Source: Citrus sinensis (lineage: Eukaryota; Streptophyta; Magnoliopsida; Sapindales; Rutaceae). Taken from it: a stretch of DNA of 64,000 nt. The translations under genes were made by a program, and so were the position numbers. Shown in pieces: positions 1 through 10,327 of the stretch. The first letter of the stretch is position 1. Every line of letters starts with the position of its first letter. The notes under the pieces were generated by a model that ran no database searches, was not told the origin of the DNA, and saw only the letters and a list, made by a program, of their open reading frames with translations. The stretch lies in assembly GCF_022201045.2 (NCBI RefSeq), contig NC_068561.1, positions 20,214,501-20,278,500 on the forward strand, given 5' to 3'.

Positions 1-250
1 TATGTCTATTCTTTCAAAGAACGACATAGGTTCCCTCGCAAATAACGACCTAGGTCTATTCCTCGCAAAAAACGACCTAGGTCTATTCCTCGCAAAAAAC
101 GACCTAAGCACCTAGAAAATATTTCTTAATACGCCTAAAGGGCAAAGCTTTGGCAAAATTTCGAAGGCATGATTTAACAAATAACGACCTAGGTTCATTC
201 CTCCTAAAAAACGACCTAGGTCCATTCATCACAAAAAAATGACTTAGATA
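1..250 (+). repeat. 27-bp tandem array inside the LTR
   Basis: Units built on AACGACCTAGGTCTATTCCT recur near 20, 46, 73 and 100 with a period of about 27 bp. Two further diverged units lie near 183-245. The two groups are separated by about 75 bp of unrelated sequence. Confidence 0.85.
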
Positions 251-293
251 CTTCGAAAATATTTTTAAATAAGAGCGCACGAGCTACTTGAAA

Positions 294-490
294 TGGGCTT
301 ACGGGCAAATACACATTCTACGGAATGGGCTTACGGGCAAATACATATTCTACGAAATGCGCCTCCGGACAAATACACATTATACGGAATGGGCCTACGA
401 GCAAATATACATTATACGAAATGCGCATATGGGCAAATATATGCATTTTACAGAATGCACCTACGGGTAGAATGCACTTACGAGCAAAAT
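294..490 (+). repeat. 32-bp tandem array inside the LTR
   Basis: Units begin near 294, 326, 358, 390 and 422, each close to GGGCTTACGGGCAAATACAC plus a short ATTCTACGGAAT tail. Shorter degenerate units follow near 456 and 473. The array opens small reading frames in several phases, but these are by-products of the repeat. Confidence 0.9.
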
Positions 491-716
491 GTTGCAAAAT
501 CAATCCTCTTTGTAAGGAACCAATATAAGTGCCGAATTTAAGTTAAAGTCCATTAAAGATTAACAGCCCAAAAACATGACAAATGTCCAAAGATTACTTG
601 TCACGAACAAGCTTGACGCATAATGACATGTGTCTTTATACATGAGTTTTGCAGACACTTGTCACTAAGACAATGCCACGTGTCATGATGCACCTCCACC
701 TCATGGATCAAATTGT

Positions 717-729
717 CTATATAAAGACC
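717..729 (+). promoter_or_regulatory. Putative LTR TATA box
   Basis: CTATATAAAGACC lies about 100 bp upstream of the R/U5-like segment, the expected place for the LTR promoter. A G-box-like GCCACGTGTCA occurs about 40 bp upstream, near 676. Confidence 0.5.
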
Positions 730-1021
730 AAGACTCCCCATTTGAAGGTAGGAGAAAAAGGGTAAGGAAATGTTGTCATTCTCTCTCTAAATTATCTCTT
801 TATTATTAAATTTGAAAGGCTGACTTGAGCGTCGGAGGGTTATTACCGGCAACCCCGGCACCCTTTGATAATTATTTCTTTTTGCAGAACAATTAACGAC
901 AAGGAGACATGTAATTTAAGACACTCGCCTCAAGGAAAAAATAAGCCACAAAACTCGATTTAAAAGAAAGCCCGAAACACAAATCAATCGTTGTACATTG
1001 AGCAAAAATTTTGCATCAACA

Positions 1022-4000
1022 ATGATAATAATAATAATTAATGTTTTAACGAATATAAAAAATTACCATAATTATATATCCTCTATAATTTATGTGTATA
1101 AATCATCCAATAATAATTAAATAAAGTTTTAAATGATATAAAATCTATATTATAAATTATGCCATTTTATAACTATTTTAGTTGTTTATGTTATTTGTTA
1201 AAATTAACATCTATAATAACAATAATAATAATGATGGACCATTTAAAAGTAATTAAATATTAAAAAAATTTCATTAAATTATTTTATCATTCTCTTTTAT
1301 TGTATCTAAATTTTTAGAACAAACAACCGAATACAATTTTTTTTATTTTCATAAAGTATTTTTTTTTCTAAATTACATGAGACTATTGTTCAATATTACA
1401 ACTTATATTATATGAAATTAAAACTTATATTTACATATCAGATTATTACTAACTATTATGGGGGGTCGAACAACTGCACTCGCATAAGTGAGGACAACTG
1501 TTCTAACCACTCGACTAAAAGCTGAGTGCTATTTTCATACAATATCTTAAAACAATCAATCAAGCGTATTTTAAAATTTACCAACATTTAATCATTTTTG
1601 TTTCTATAAACAAATTCAAAAGCACCATTTGAAAAAAAGAAAAAAAAACCAAGCAACAAACGCATCCTTAGCTCGTGCTTCATTTATGACCTTTCAGAAA
1701 AGGAGGAAAAAAAAAAGGGAAAAAGAAAGCTTCACTTATATGACTTACGGACTTGGCGTCAATATGGTTTACGGAGGACGGTATGACATATTGATGCTTG
1801 AGAATTCAGGAGAAAAACTTAGGCCTATATATCAAATGGTCTTCTTTGGCCTGTTTAATAAATATATCTCACGTTTTAAATGATTTTTTTTTTTTTCTAT
1901 TACGATTGGTCAACTCTAAAAAATATTTTTGTGTCAACATATTAGTAGATGTGTACAGATATGATGTCTAACACGCCTCCGTTTTAGAAAGTCTCAATTT
2001 CTTAAGTAAAGATTTTTAGGATATCCACAAATCCTATACATATACACATATACATACATACATACATATAAACATTTTGTTACATGATTTCTCTATTTGA
2101 TTATTTTTGTTCTTAATATAGCTACCTATTGTCAAGCTTTTCGGAAGGCCCCACGAGAACATTACGATTAATTGTAATTTTTTTAATCATCCATTAGTAT
2201 CTTAATAGTATTTCCAAAAAAAAATTATTATTAATTTCTTTCACTTTCCAAAAACACACTCAACCTTATTTGAATGTTAGAATTCTTTAATTACTAACCT
2301 TTTTCCATATTATACATGTTCCATAAATGTTTCCGACTTGTCAGATATGTGATAAGCTATAACCGACAGATCATACAGTGTTTACTCAAATAAAACATTC
2401 ACAACATGCCATCTATGCAATGAATTATTGAACGACATGTTATGTGCGTTTTATAAAATGCACGCATTGTCATATATGTGATGAACTTATCAAAGATTAG
2501 TCATATCATCCTTACTCCAGAGTAAAATTGTACAATGTGTCATTTATATCCTAAATATATAAAATTATAAATGATGTTATACAAATTCTATAAATAGCTA
2601 TGACATCATATCTTTGTGACGAACTTACAAAACAAAATTTATACAAAAATGCCATTTTTTTTTACTTTTGTTTTTCCTTTCTCTTTTTTCCAGCTTAATG
2701 AAAAATTAACCAGCGCGGTGACCTTTTCCTCTTCATCTTTTAGGTAGAAAGAAGTAATAGAAAATAGATTTTGCCTCAGCTATGATAAGTGGTTGATCAA
2801 AACAAACTGCAAAAACAAACGGTTTCTAGACAAATTACATTTACCTAATATTGATGAAATATACTCTTAGACATTTCATTTTACAAATCTGATGTTCTTC
2901 TGGCAATAATATTCAAACTCATGTCCTCTTATCGTATTATAAAAAAGAAATTGTTAGAGGTTAATTTAAATATTAGATTCCTTTACCTATGCTTGTATTA
3001 TATGAAAAATTGTCAGTTATCCATCCAGAATTTAATCGCAGTTAGAAAAAACTTAAGAACTTGTTAAATTATCAGCTGCCCATCTAATTATTAATCATCA
3101 AAATAAGGGTAAAATGTGCATGAATTGCTGCACAAATTTACAATGCAAAAGAAGCAAAAGCTTTATTGACTCTTATATTGTTTAAAGAATTAAAGGTGGT
3201 GGTGATAAATTCATCATCATAAGGTCACACCACCTTTTATTCATTTAATCACCTTTTTTGATACCAACCAGTGACTTTTTCTCAAGAACAGCCATGTGCT
3301 TGCTCTCCCCCACTAATTATGCCCTCATAGCTTATCTCGTCAATGATTTAAGTTCAATTTCATCAACCTCCATGCATATGGTAGCTACTTTAAATTGTTT
3401 TTTCTCCTTAACTTTGATCTTGATTTATCAATATAAATTTGGTGCCTTGTGTGATTGATTAGACAAGTCCTGCGTAATTCCCATATCAATTTTCCTTGGT
3501 CGGGCCAGTTCGGTATTAATGTGAATTTTAAGTAATCGGCTTATTCGCTGTCCTGAAGAAATAATTGATCAAATAAGTACATGCATTGACAACTCTCCTG
3601 CTTCATTCTCATGTCAAAAAAAAGAAAAAGGAGTCAGTTAAGATGTAATTTCAGAGAGTTATGGAGATATAGTTCCAGGAAAGAGAACAAGTCTTGTCTT
3701 GGAATCTTGGAACAAAATATTGTAGTTTTGGATAAGAACAATTAACACAACAGGACTCTACAGTGAAATCTACTTTACAAGTTTAAATTTAATCTTTAAC
3801 TCGAGAACCGCCAAATAAGAGAAATTTTTTTTGTTAAAATGTCAGGGGCATGAACTTATAATCAGATTACCAGCATTAAATTTATCAAATTCTTCTTCTT
3901 ATCATTAGGGAAAATATTACGTTACAGTCATCGTATGTTGTATATAACCGTGACAAGTTGTTCATCATTATTGATCACAAATTGTAGTTATGTTTCTGGG

Positions 4001-4246
4001 ATTTTTTTATTTCATTTATGAACTTATGCACTGATATTGTAACGCAAAACTGGGGAATTGTAAAGAAAACTTGCGGGTTGTTTCCGGCATCTAATTTGTA
4101 CCGTTTACTAGGTTTCCGGTTGAAGCAACAAACGGTGATTCTAATTTCTAAGCATTGTAAAACTTGGGAAATGTTGTTAATCAGAAAACCAAGTACATGT
4201 TAGAGTAGAAGAAAGAAAATTACAATGTCTTGTGCACAATTATTTT
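1022..4246. other. Intergenic, no supported gene
   Basis: AT-rich sequence with many homopolymer runs. Apart from the candidate SINE head near 1.5 kb, I see no gene. The short open frames at 1629-1883, 3258-3458 and 4018-4203 show no recognisable domain and no splice continuation. Confidence 0.6.
1455..1536 (-). mobile_element. tRNA-derived SINE head (candidate)
   Basis: On the minus strand the segment has an A-box-like TAGTCGAGTGG and, about 35 bp later, a B-box-like GTTCGACCCC, the internal RNA polymerase III promoter layout of tRNAs and tRNA-derived SINEs. It does not fold into a complete tRNA, so a decayed SINE is more likely than a functional tRNA gene. No target-site duplication was identified. 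Confidence 0.4.
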
Positions 4247-5086
4247 TCAGGAGCAAATGGGGCACTTGACCAATCCATTTTCGTTACACTCAGGGCATCT
4301 AATGTGCAATTCATCATCATCATCATCTCCATCCCTAAACACCTTGCAGCTTCCGCTGCAATTGCTGCACAAAACAAATCTAATGTTGCCACAGCCATTG
4401 CACGAGCAATCGGACAAGTTTCTAGGAATTCCTTCAAGGAGTTTCTTCAGCTTCCCTTGCTCATGCAATCCCACGACTTCGTCAGCTCCTCCTATATACC
4501 TTCCCTTGATGAAAAGCCTTGGAGGGATCACTCTACCGCTCAATAAACTCCACAATTCATCCCTGAATTCCATATGCAACGACACGTCTCTCTCGTAAAA
4601 TGTCACCTTAAAGCTCTGAAGCAAGAACCTGATAGTCCTGCAATCCTCAAATGTTTTTCTTATACCCCTCAGGCTTGTTGTGTAGAAAATGACTGAATCT
4701 TCTCCTCCTGGCGGACACTTCTCTTCGTAACCTTTTAGAAATGGAGATTCTTGGCTGTCCTTTTCCATCTCTTGGACTGCAACCTCAGGATTATCCTTTC
4801 CAGGCAGCCTGTCTTTGGACACTATGGGGGGTGTAAAGTTTTCTTCGTCGCCAAGGTTGAATCCCAATTCCGGTTCTTCATCTTTGAGCTCTTTAACGCG
4901 TCCGGATACTCCAATACTGTCAACTACTAGCTCAGCAATATCATTGCAGCCGTGATCTTCATCCGCATAAATCGGCAGGGTCTGACACTTTAAGGAACTC
5001 CTCCTAATGGCTAAGCCTTGTTTCAAGGTGTTGATTGTTGGGACAAATTTCAGTTTATTTAGAAGTCTGCCCTTCACTCCTTTCAT
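4247..5086 (-). CDS. Glutaredoxin-like domain protein with Cys-rich C-terminus (At5g39865 type)
   Basis: Single-exon protein of 279 aa. Residues about 131-222 match the glutaredoxin-fold module of a plant-specific family: a VIFYTTSLRGIRKTFEDC start, then the VIPPRLFIKGRYIGGADEV segment with the cis-proline loop and a GG turn. The canonical CPYC/CGFS active-site cysteines are absent, as is usual in this family, so classical thiol-disulfide reductase activity is not expected. The C-terminus carries ten cysteines, mostly in pairs (C227, C229, C232, C240, C243, C247, C264, C267, C275, C278), resembling a zinc- or cluster-binding tail. The first 130 residues are acidic and low in structure. The start is the first ATG of the frame. 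The cellular role of the family is poorly known. Confidence 0.88.
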   Translation of the reverse strand: MKGVKGRLLNKLKFVPTINTLKQGLAIRRSSLKCQTLPIYADEDHGCNDIAELVVDSIGVSGRVKELKDEEPELGFNLGDEENFTPPIVSKDRLPGKDNPEVAVQEMEKDSQESPFLKGYEEKCPPGGEDSVIFYTTSLRGIRKTFEDCRTIRFLLQSFKVTFYERDVSLHMEFRDELWSLLSGRVIPPRLFIKGRYIGGADEVVGLHEQGKLKKLLEGIPRNLSDCSCNGCGNIRFVLCSNCSGSCKVFRDGDDDDDELHIRCPECNENGLVKCPICS

Positions 5087-6003
5087 GATGTGTTGTTGGA
5101 TTTTTCTGATAAAAAAACTGACGGCATGTGATCACAGAGAAGGAGAAAGAGAGTGTGTAAAAACTTGCAATGAGAAAGACAACACAATGGGTTAGAGGAC
5201 AGGAGACTGATTGAGTTTTTTCCTTCTGGTTTCCAAGTGGCAAAGTGAAAGCTGAAAAGCTGAAGTACTGCTTTTTGAACTTTTGAAATAGCTCATAATA
5301 TAGAGTATTACCCTATTAGAGTGGGGGGCACCTCCTCTATTACAGAATCGAGACCACTAACCCACAAGTCCATAACTAAAAATTTGGTGCCCCATCAATC
5401 ATGATAGTACTGGGGGACAGAAATTTTCCCTTCCACCACCAGCCAAAGCCAGAAGAGAAAAAGGAAAAATAAATGTATAAAGGGGTACGCCCGTAATTTT
5501 GCGGGGAAAGCGAACTGGTTAGATGACTAAGATGCCCTCATTGAGTTAATGTTTACGTGTTTAAGCCAAATGAACAAGGTGCCAAAAGAGCAGCGCTAAA
5601 CTAGGAGACAACGTGTGCCAACCGATAATGATCATAATTGAGTACAGGGAGCAAAAAGCAACTTATGCTCTCGATTTGGGTAGAATTCCTCGAATTCAAT
5701 CTTGATACATAACTAAAATGCACGAGGCTTACACAATGACCATTTTTAACTCAACATTCACTGATTAACTTTGTCGTCGAAGATTCACCGTGTTGAAGAG
5801 TAAAAACAATAGGATCCAACAATTTCAGGATGTTTTTTTCACTCTCTCCAACTTTGAAGCACTTTTAATTTTCGGAGGAGAAGAGAAATTTTTCATAACG
5901 CCAGCAATACTGAAGGTAGATACAACAACTAATTTTAAAGAGTATTTTCCTTTACATCAAATTTATATGGCAGAAAGGTAAACCGAAGGCATCTTCAAAG
6001 CTC
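5087..6003. other. Intergenic: glutaredoxin-like promoter and ML-gene 3' flank
   Basis: The divergent side carries the upstream region of the minus-strand glutaredoxin-like gene. The right part should hold the 3'UTR of the ML-domain gene. No further coding signal is seen. Confidence 0.6.
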
Positions 6004-6519
6004 TTAACTATCAGCCACGGAACTTGCAAATCCAATGGAGAAGTCAAAGGTAATGCATGTTAGCTCTTGCTTCTTGGTTGCATCATACATTTTCATCTTC
6101 AGAGAGTAGGTACCCTGCAAAACGAAATATTGCCAATTTAAATCCAGGCAGAGAACTGCAAACAAGAACTATTCCAACTTATCTTTGAAGGATCTTGTAT
6201 GTTTTCTTCACCAAATCAACAGTTAAAAATAACAAAATGAGAATACAAAGAGATTGGGCAGAAAGAGGAAACATGAAGCAAACAGGAGGATTGGTTGAAT
6301 TAAAATCACATAAAAGAAAATCCTAATGTTCTCTGCTTTTTGTCACTTCATTCAATAGTATTTTGAAAAAAGCATGAGTACGAAGACTGCCAAATTAGTT
6401 TGCGAACATTCGTAAACAGGCCAAGACTAACTCCATTTCTGGGTCAAAAAAATGCATCCAATAAACAGGTTTCTTCATTACCAACAGCAGGTTAAACGGA
6501 AATTTTCTTTTTTTTTTGT

Positions 6520-6553
<34 letters not shown>

Positions 6554-9500
6554 GGGGAAGCCCTTGACATATAACACACTTAAAAACCGTCTAGAAACAC
6601 AGCTTCTAAAATACTTTCTTAAAAACTAATTGACAAACGCAAGGCCAACAACAGAAACACAGAGTGGATAGAGAAAAACATAGTTTCATAATTGCAATCT
6701 TTTATGTCAGGCATTCCTCTTCACATTCAAGTTCCAGATCATCGACTCATTTAATTATCCAACATTAGCAGAAAATGACTAAAATGATAGTAAGAGTTAA
6801 CAAGTAACAAATATGATCAACGCAACTTGGTAGTCCACATAGATTATTTTCTCCCCCTATACACAACCGCGGAAAGAAATAGCAAATAAATCACATCTTA
6901 ATGGTATATATAAGCCATACTTACAAACTTTAATGCTTCACCTAATTATGGTATATATAAGCCATAAATGTTTTCAATCTGGAGCAATTAAAGTAATCCC
7001 AGTTTTCTAACTTGGATGCTTCACCTAATAATGATATATAAGCCATAAACCGTTTCAATCTCCGGAACCATTAAAGTAATCCTGGTTCACAAAAATATGT
7101 ATTAAATATACACTACACTCGGGGAATTTTTTCTTTGTTCATGTGAGTGGCATGGCTACAAACATAAAAAGCAAAAAAATAATCCAATAATGCTAAGATA
7201 AGTAGAAACATCAGCTGTGTTTCACAAGATTGGGTATTGAGGAAAGACAATTGAAACTACAAGATGAGGTCAAAACATTAACTTTGAGATAAAATCACCA
7301 GTAAGTGACAGGAGACAACTCCCCAGGCTCATTTATGCAACTATTCAGGCTCTGACTCATTGCATCCTTTTTTTTTTCTTTTTTCAATTTCAAAGTCAAC
7401 AGTTTTCTTTTAGAAAATGAATGTTAATAAAAAAAATATAACTTACAGGAGGAGTGAATCCAGGTAAAACTTGAGAGTGAGCAACCACAAAATCACCAGT
7501 TGACACAGGGCAGGATGTCTCATCACAAAGATCATGTGTCTCACTGTGAATGTGCCACCCAAAGTAGGAAACATCAATCACCAGTTTTCCTCCGGAGATT
7601 GCTTTATCTGTATAAAATGCACAGTCAAACCTGCTAGCGTCAAAACTTGAAAAGCCAGTAACAGGTAGACAAGAAGAATAAGCAATATTTTGAGAAAAAA
7701 ACTGGTACATGGAATATGTAGAGATTTACAAAAGCTGAACAAGATGTCCACTAGCCCCAAAAACAGCCTAAGAATTAACAAATAAGAGAGTATCTCCAAA
7801 CAGAAAGTTTCTATCTTGGAAGGGCTAAAACAGTACAAGGCAAAAACTTTCCCAAAAGACAAAAGCCACCTAACTTAAAACTCCTTCCAATGAAGTATCA
7901 TGAAATTCCTTTGAAACTGAATCCCAAAGAGGAGCTAGAAACCTAGCTCTATCCCACAGATAATTAGCATCTTCCCCTCTGGAATTCCCGAAAATTGTAT
8001 TGTCCCTTTCTAGCCAAATAACCCATAGAGCAGCCAATGTGCTACATTTCCATAATACTCTTGCCTCTTATCTTTAGCAAAAGCCCAACACATGTTAAGC
8101 ATTGGAACACGAGTGCGGCAAGGACCATAAGCCTTCAGTAGCTTGGAATAGGGTATTCCACAGGCTAGAAGCTACTTTGCAGCGTAGAAAGAGACGATCA
8201 GCAGTCTCTTCACTGTTCTTGCACATTATTCATTCAAAGAAGAATAAACACTATTCAACTTTGTTCATTGGGTTTAAGCCAGGAAAATTGATTCAGTATA
8301 TGAAATCAGATGGCTTGGATTCATCGAAGGACATCTGAAGCATGAATGAATCTAAAATACAAGGAAAATCTAAAAACACTTATAGAAGCAAAGGAAAAAT
8401 CAATTCCACTAAATTTGAGTGTTCAAATATTCAATCTCCAAGATGTTGAAGACTTGTAGTGCAATATCAGAGAATTAGATACAAAGAACCCGTTTATTTA
8501 TGTTCCAACACTGTAAGGGTATGCCTTCAATATCATCCAATTTTGTATTTATTGGTGCCCATTCTTCAACAACTTTTCAGCTTCATTTCTAGTGCTTATC
8601 ACCAGGAAGCTGAGATAAAATTTATTTGACTGTTTTTTCGTACTCTTGCTCATCTTTCCAGAAATTAATTCATGTAAAAATAGAAGAAGAGTACCCCAAA
8701 AAAAAAATGAAATCATAACTTTCAGATGATAACCAATAGGAAGGCAGTACAAAAAAGCAGATACAAAGAAATCTTTCATACACTGATAAAAAACTTTAGA
8801 CACGTATTATCAGTCTGGTATACATTGGAAGCCTTTCTTCAACAACTTTTGAGCTGCATTTCTATTGCCTATGACCAGAAGGCAAAGATAAAATTACGTT
8901 TATTTATTTATTTTTGTAATCTTTTTCTATCTTTCCAGAAATTAGTCTCTGGAAAAATAAAAGAAGACTAAAAAAGATTGAAATCATAACTTCCAGATGA
9001 TGAAAGGCAGCCAAAAAGGTTAGATACAAATTGTATATTTACATAGATCAAAAGCTTCTGACAATGTAAGCCTTTGGTATTATTGACCCTTGTATTTATT
9101 GGAAGCCTTTCTTCAAAAACTTTTAAGCTTCATTTCTGTTGCTTATCACCAGAAAGCTAAGATAAAATTTTGATTAAATTTTTTTTTAACTCTTACTTTA
9201 TCTTTCCAGAAATTAATTTCTGCAAAAGTAGAGAAAGAGTAAAAAAAATTTGAAATCATAACTTTCTAGTGATGAACAGTCCGAAGGCAGCACAAAAAAA
9301 AGGTTACACGCAAAGAAATTGTTTATTTACATTGATCAAAAACTTCCGACACTGGAAGGGCATGTCTTCCATATTATTCACTTTTGTATTTATTGGAAGC
9401 CTTTCTTCAATAACTATTGAGCTTCATTTCTATTGCTTATCACCAGAAAGCTAAGATAAATTTTGCTTTTTCCAGAAATACATTTGAAATCATAGCTGTC

Positions 9501-10327
9501 TGATGATGAACATTGAGAAGGCAGCACAAACGATATTCAAGTCACGGATGGAATTTGTTTAAGAAACATTTATGATTTGAAAATAATTAGAGAAATAAAA
9601 AAGCATAGGATAAAATTAAAAACTACAAGATAGACAACAGTAAACAGTCCCTACATTGTTATAATTAAGCAATCAATCAAACAAACAGCATGAAAACTTT
9701 ACGACACCTGTAGTAGCAGAGATGCTGAAGGTAGCCTCCCTGCCTCTTGCCACTGGATAAGGGGATATGTCAACTCCACGAACCTTCACATCATAATCAG
9801 CATTCTTATCTGCAATTACAACCAAAAACATTAAAATTCAAAAAAAAGAAAAAAATACTTTTCTTTTCTTTTCCACCGTGTTCGTCAATCAAAATCTAAC
9901 ATAAAATTTAAATTCACTAAGTCTCACTAATATAACAAATCCAATCATCCAAAACTCACCAAATTAATTACAATAAAAGTTGCAATTACAACCAAAAACA
10001 TTAAAATTAAAAAAAAAAGAAAAAATACTTTTCTTTTCCACCGTGTTCGTCAATCAAAATCTAACATAAAATTCAAATTCACTGAGTCTCATTAATATAA
10101 CAAATCCAATCATCCAAAACTCACCAAATTAATTACAATAAAAGTAAACGTAATTTACTAATTCAATAGAAGATGAATTTAAAAGAGAGAATGAGAATCA
10201 AAGCGATTGAATTTGAAGGAGGTTAAAAGAGAGACAGACCGCAGTACTTAACATCGGTAGCTCGGGCCAAATCTACAATCAAGCAAAGCGATAGCACAAT
10301 GGCAAGCTTGAACTTGATCGTCGCCAT
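6004..10327 (-). CDS. ML (MD-2-related lipid-recognition) domain protein, secreted
   Basis: Four exons read by eye, all with GT-AG borders: 10240-10327, 9708-9809, 7447-7607 and 6004-6114. They join in frame to 153 aa. The N-terminus MATIKFKLAIVLSLCLIVDL is a clear signal peptide. The mature part begins near ATDVKYCG and continues through VRGVDISPYPVARG, a GWHIHSETHDLCDETSCPV segment and a GFTPPGTYSLKMKMYD end, the normal layout of the plant ML family (phosphatidylglycerol/phosphatidylinositol transfer-like). The paired cysteines and small beta-rich fold suggest extracellular or vacuolar lipid binding. The length is typical for the family. Introns 2 and 3 (2.1 and 1.3 kb) are swollen by repeats and a LINE fragment. 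Function beyond lipid binding is inferred from the family. Confidence 0.9.
6522..6551 (+). repeat. G30 homopolymer in ML-gene intron 3
   Basis: Thirty consecutive G on the plus strand, preceded by a T-rich run. The host gene is on the minus strand, so its transcript would carry C30. Exact length is uncertain in any assembly. Confidence 0.85.
6898..7090. repeat. Diverged tandem repeat in ML-gene intron 3
   Basis: The word GATATATAAGCCATAAA or close variants occurs near 6903, 6951 and 7030. Each copy is followed by related text including GCTTCACCTAAT and ATTAAAGTAATCC. There are two full and one partial copies. Confidence 0.7.
7790..8250 (-). pseudogene. LINE (non-LTR retrotransposon) 3' fragment, zf-RVT region
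   Basis: Read on the minus strand, the stretch gives a broken frame starting near CKNSEETADRLFLRCKVASS, the Cys/His zinc-binding-in-reverse-transcriptase (zf-RVT) signature. It continues as LWVIWLERDNTIFGNSRGED and ends at AFRF-like text resembling the LINE tail. Frames shift between the parts, so it is dead. It sits inside intron 2 of the ML-domain gene in the same orientation as the host gene. Confidence 0.8.
8480..9520. repeat. Four diverged ~275-bp tandem repeats in ML-gene intron 2
   Basis: A common block (GTATTTATTGGAAGCCTTTC, then CTTCAACAACTTTT-AGCTTCATTTCT and a CACCAGAAAGCTAAGATAAA segment) recurs near 8542, 8814, 9089 and 9383, giving spacings of about 272, 275 and 294 bp. Copies also share a CTTTCCAGAAATTA segment and a GAAATCATAACTTTC segment. 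Confidence 0.85.
9811..10146. repeat. Tandem duplication (~168 bp) in ML-gene intron 1
   Basis: The text starting TGCAATTACAACCAAAAACA at 9811 recurs at 9981 with only small differences, so most of intron 1 consists of two head-to-tail copies. The left copy abuts the acceptor of exon 2 on the minus strand. In the right copy the acceptor AG is lost. Confidence 0.9.

Larger units (their letters stand above)
1..1021 (+). mobile_element. LTR retrotransposon long terminal repeat, partial (left end outside the window)
   Basis: The stretch reads like a plant Ty3/gypsy-type LTR. It has internal tandem repeats, a TATA box near 717, then a R/U5-like segment near 820-870 with the words CTTGAGCGTCGGAGGG and CCGGCAACCCCGGCACCC that I know from many plant LTRs. 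It appears to end in CA at about 1021. No primer-binding site follows, so it is either a 3' LTR whose body lies to the left or a solo LTR. No reverse transcriptase or integrase is visible in the window. The lineage and exact end are inferred. Confidence 0.6.

Noticed and set aside
294-490. CRISPR-like array
   Set aside because: Units abut without unique spacers, the host is a plant, and the array sits in an LTR.
7396-7862. Two minus-strand frames of 94 and 104 aa
   Set aside because: One contains ML exon 3 with intron read-through and the other is intron sequence.
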